Assembly (NCBI GenBank): GCA_002373205.1
Contig: DFJV01000082.1
Span: 1 to 24,954 of the forward strand
Direction of reading: 5' to 3'
Length of the DNA stretch: 24,954 nt
Source of the DNA: Treponema sp. UBA3662
Lineage (GTDB): Bacteria > Spirochaetota > Spirochaetia > Treponematales > Treponemataceae
The translations under genes and the position numbers were made by a program. Numbering within the stretch: the stretch's first letter is position 1; each line of letters opens with the position of its first letter. Below the pieces are notes generated by a model. It was not told the DNA's origin and searched no databases. It saw only the letters and a list, made by a program, of their open reading frames with translations. Shown piece by piece: positions 24,501 through 24,954 of the stretch.

Positions 24501-24641
24501 ATGGAATCCACCGGTCAGCCGGGCAGAATCCACGTTACGGAAAACGTCTTCCTGCGCACAAAGGGTCTCATAGAATACAGCGACTGCGTGGAAATAGAAG
24601 TGAAGGGCAAGGGCCTAATGAAGACCTATTTTGTGGAATAG
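21522..24641 (+). CDS. Receptor adenylate cyclase: 14-repeat propeller, Y_Y_Y domain, membrane helix, class III cyclase
   Basis: A 1039-residue predicted sensor making cAMP. Signal peptide 1-25 (cleavage near IFA/EN). Residues about 59-650 hold 14 two-component-regulator propeller repeats, each with a core like DNDGNIWVGTASGVAYI, enough for two seven-bladed propellers. A Y_Y_Y domain follows (about 695-760, NFRYQLEGFDTGYSDW), then a membrane helix (about 767-790) and a charged coiled linker (about 795-850). The cyclase domain begins near 864. Metal-binding Asp871 is in FADIVGF and Asp915 in IGDAYM; Lys911 and Asp982 (YDIWGD) are adenine-type specificity residues, and Asn989 and Arg993 complete the site. 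All catalytic residues are present, so it should act as a homodimer. The ATG at 21522 starts the signal peptide; no Shine-Dalgarno is seen. Ligand is unknown; related propellers in gut Bacteroidetes sense glycans. Confidence 0.93.
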   Translation: MKRISLCLFRIFTLSFFLLTGNIFAENPSLPAQPMNDNFFNEFVARTWNASDGLTGNTITDLLQDSKGYVYFGTYEGLVRFDGVKFATINHIYDRKYNFVSARVIFQDSMENIWVGSNDEGVICIGNDGGVNSFRVENGLPNNSVRSIAEDNDGNIWVGTASGVAYITKAQEIKRPAGLAEYDEENLIVQKLYCDTAGRIWLCGSLPGSIYCYSGGRFDRYTGITKLKNPVVRTVAQDSKGSFWFGVCPHYAVCVDGTGETVLDIGHGKQPGTVVNSIIQDSHRNIWFGLDSGVAVLHDGVLSFYDKSNGLCDNNANRIIEDREGNIWIATDRGGVQKLSTGKFVTVRMDTTVNSICEDNLRSLVWLGCDKGLFCYDPKKSVFVENKITEFCSNIRIRHVGITENGSLLVCSYGGYGQILIDKDDKITFWNKEKGLSGDMVRIATFCSDGKLYVGTTSGLNIIDTETNKIKIMTRDDGLPNEYIMCIHETSDGSIWCGTDGSGIFVLKDGAVAKTYTTSDGLTGNVIFKIREGNPGEIWVCTGSGVTRFMGDKKVSYSSDSGLGTDGIFQVVEDYSGSCFMTSNRGISSVSMEELNAYANENIPKVTARFYGRSDGLLSGGVTSTSLSMKDSIGRIWFTLIDGFAIYDPVKGKSNKAKPIVQVETVSVDTDVIEYNTRTTTVVMPPDAKRLRIDFTGLSFVSSENMNFRYQLEGFDTGYSDWAAERFVSYTNLKPGTYKFTIQAANTDNILSDPSPELTIIKEPHFWQLWYFWLLCAVTLVSVTALGIWSRFRRLKRYQIKLEREVDAQTKELQEQAVELQNRAHALEVANDKAEKLLLNILPKPVADELTENPGRQIAKQFSNVCVFFADIVGFTKLSTGMSANEIVKMLNEIFSRFDERLLEFGVEKIKTIGDAYMAACGFDESVLGNSAVLKMIDLSRVLLEEIVDFDKKTGFSLQMRIGINCGPLIAGVIGKSKFIYDIWGDTVNVASRMESTGQPGRIHVTENVFLRTKGLIEYSDCVEIEVKGKGLMKTYFVE

Positions 24642-24697
24642 TTTTTCTGGACGGCATTTTGTTTTTCAACTGTGTCCGGTCCTTCGGAGCCGGCCAG

Positions 24698-24790
24698 ACT
24701 CCATGTCATTTTATCCTCCAAACACATAGCACCAAGGATTGCGCGTCATTTCTTTGCAAACAAAACTAGCGGGATAAAATGCCATGGAGT
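24698..24790. repeat. Imperfect 19-bp inverted repeat flanking 55 bases
   Basis: The left arm 24698-24716 (ACTCCATGTCATTTTATCC) and right arm 24772-24790 (GGATAAAATGCCATGGAGT) are reverse complements at 18 of 19 positions. The 55-base interior shows no gene. A short hairpin (CCGGTCC/GGA-CCGG with one bulged G, 24676-24693) lies just upstream. There is no T-run to make a standard terminator. It could be a miniature mobile element or a structured 3' end for the cyclase mRNA. Confidence 0.75.
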
Positions 24791-24794
24791 GCGT

Positions 24795-24880
24795 TTACCC
24801 CGCTTTCCGGGGTTCCGGCTTTCGCCTCCATTGCCTAACGGCAACCCGCTTTCGCGGGCCCCTACAATCGGGCGTAGGCT
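24795..24880 (+). repeat. GC-rich dispersed intergenic element, copy B
   Basis: Starts TTACCCCGCTTTCC (from 24795) and contains CCGGGGTTCCGG (24807-24818) and CTCCATTGC (24826-24834). It also has the hairpin CCCGCTTTCGCGGG, then CAATCGGG and GGCGTAGG (24871-24878). It matches copy A in its first and last blocks and copy C in its middle blocks. The 313 bases after the cyclase hold this element and the adjacent inverted repeat; a + strand frame at 24672-24896 across them is not protein-like. Nothing else is supported to the window end. Confidence 0.65.
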
Positions 24881-24954
24881 CTGTTTGCTGTCGTAGCTAA
24901 GAGATTAAGGTCAATGGCATTAATATAAAGAACTGTCATGCCGAACTGCTACGC

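Noticed and set aside
24826..24880. GCCTAAC in copy B as a possible integron attC site
   Set aside because: A single attC-like core box was seen, without the paired GTTRRRY box or an integrase or cassette arrangement; copies A and C do not conserve it.
24672..24896. Plus-strand 74-codon ORF after the cyclase
   Set aside because: Runs through the inverted repeat and copy B; no ribosome site and no protein-like pattern.
24933..24954. CTGTCATGCCGAAC at the window edge, resembling the start of a dispersed repeat
   Set aside because: Truncated by the window end and too short to support a feature.

Overview
The window looks like a chromosomal stretch from a host-associated, Treponema-like spirochaete (moderate confidence, from overall gene content and style rather than a database match). 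Pointers are a diderm envelope gene set (LptF/LptG permeases, many secreted HEAT/TPR proteins, a lipoprotein with a loose lipobox), a large class III cyclase receptor, and the scpA-scpB-rluB-cmk-rpsA housekeeping order. All supported intact genes lie on the + strand. No insertion sequence, prophage, CRISPR array or plasmid function was found.

Layout. (1) 1-4904: the 3' part of an M16 zinc peptidase overlapping dut, then lptF-lptG (ATGA overlap) and tgt. (2) 4929-10716: a tightly packed run of mostly uncharacterised exported or membrane proteins (HEAT repeats, TPR/coiled coil, a predicted beta-rich protein, a TPR protein with one membrane helix), with the sugar-phosphate enzyme gene rpe inside it. 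(3) 10717-11295: a long intergenic gap holding a GC-rich repeat (copy A) that appears to interrupt the remains of a minus-strand reading frame, followed by a good sigma-70-type promoter for recA. (4) 11296-17950: recA-folK-scpA-scpB-rluB-cmk-rpsA, nearly all coupled by overlaps; rpsA has its own candidate promoter inside the end of cmk. (5) 17969-21058: a GAF/AAA+/Fis sigma-54 activator, then a membrane-anchored TPR protein and a lipoprotein with their own promoter. (6) 21059-21521: a second GC-rich repeat (copy C, inverted), then promoter, tRNA-Arg(UCU) and terminator. (7) 21522-24641: a large one-gene receptor with a secreted 14-repeat propeller, Y_Y_Y domain, membrane helix and adenylate cyclase. 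(8) 24642-24954: an imperfect 19-bp inverted repeat and a third GC-rich repeat (copy B).

The most interesting items are the receptor cyclase, which has the sensor layout of Bacteroides hybrid two-component systems but a predicted cAMP output and possibly a leaderless mRNA, and the three-copy GC-rich intergenic element, one copy of which seems to have broken an ORF and another of which carries an extra internal segment. Smaller points are a substituted sigma-54-contact loop (GAYTNA), lineage-style terminal extensions on LptF, RecA and ScpB, and a mismatched acceptor stem in tRNA-Arg.
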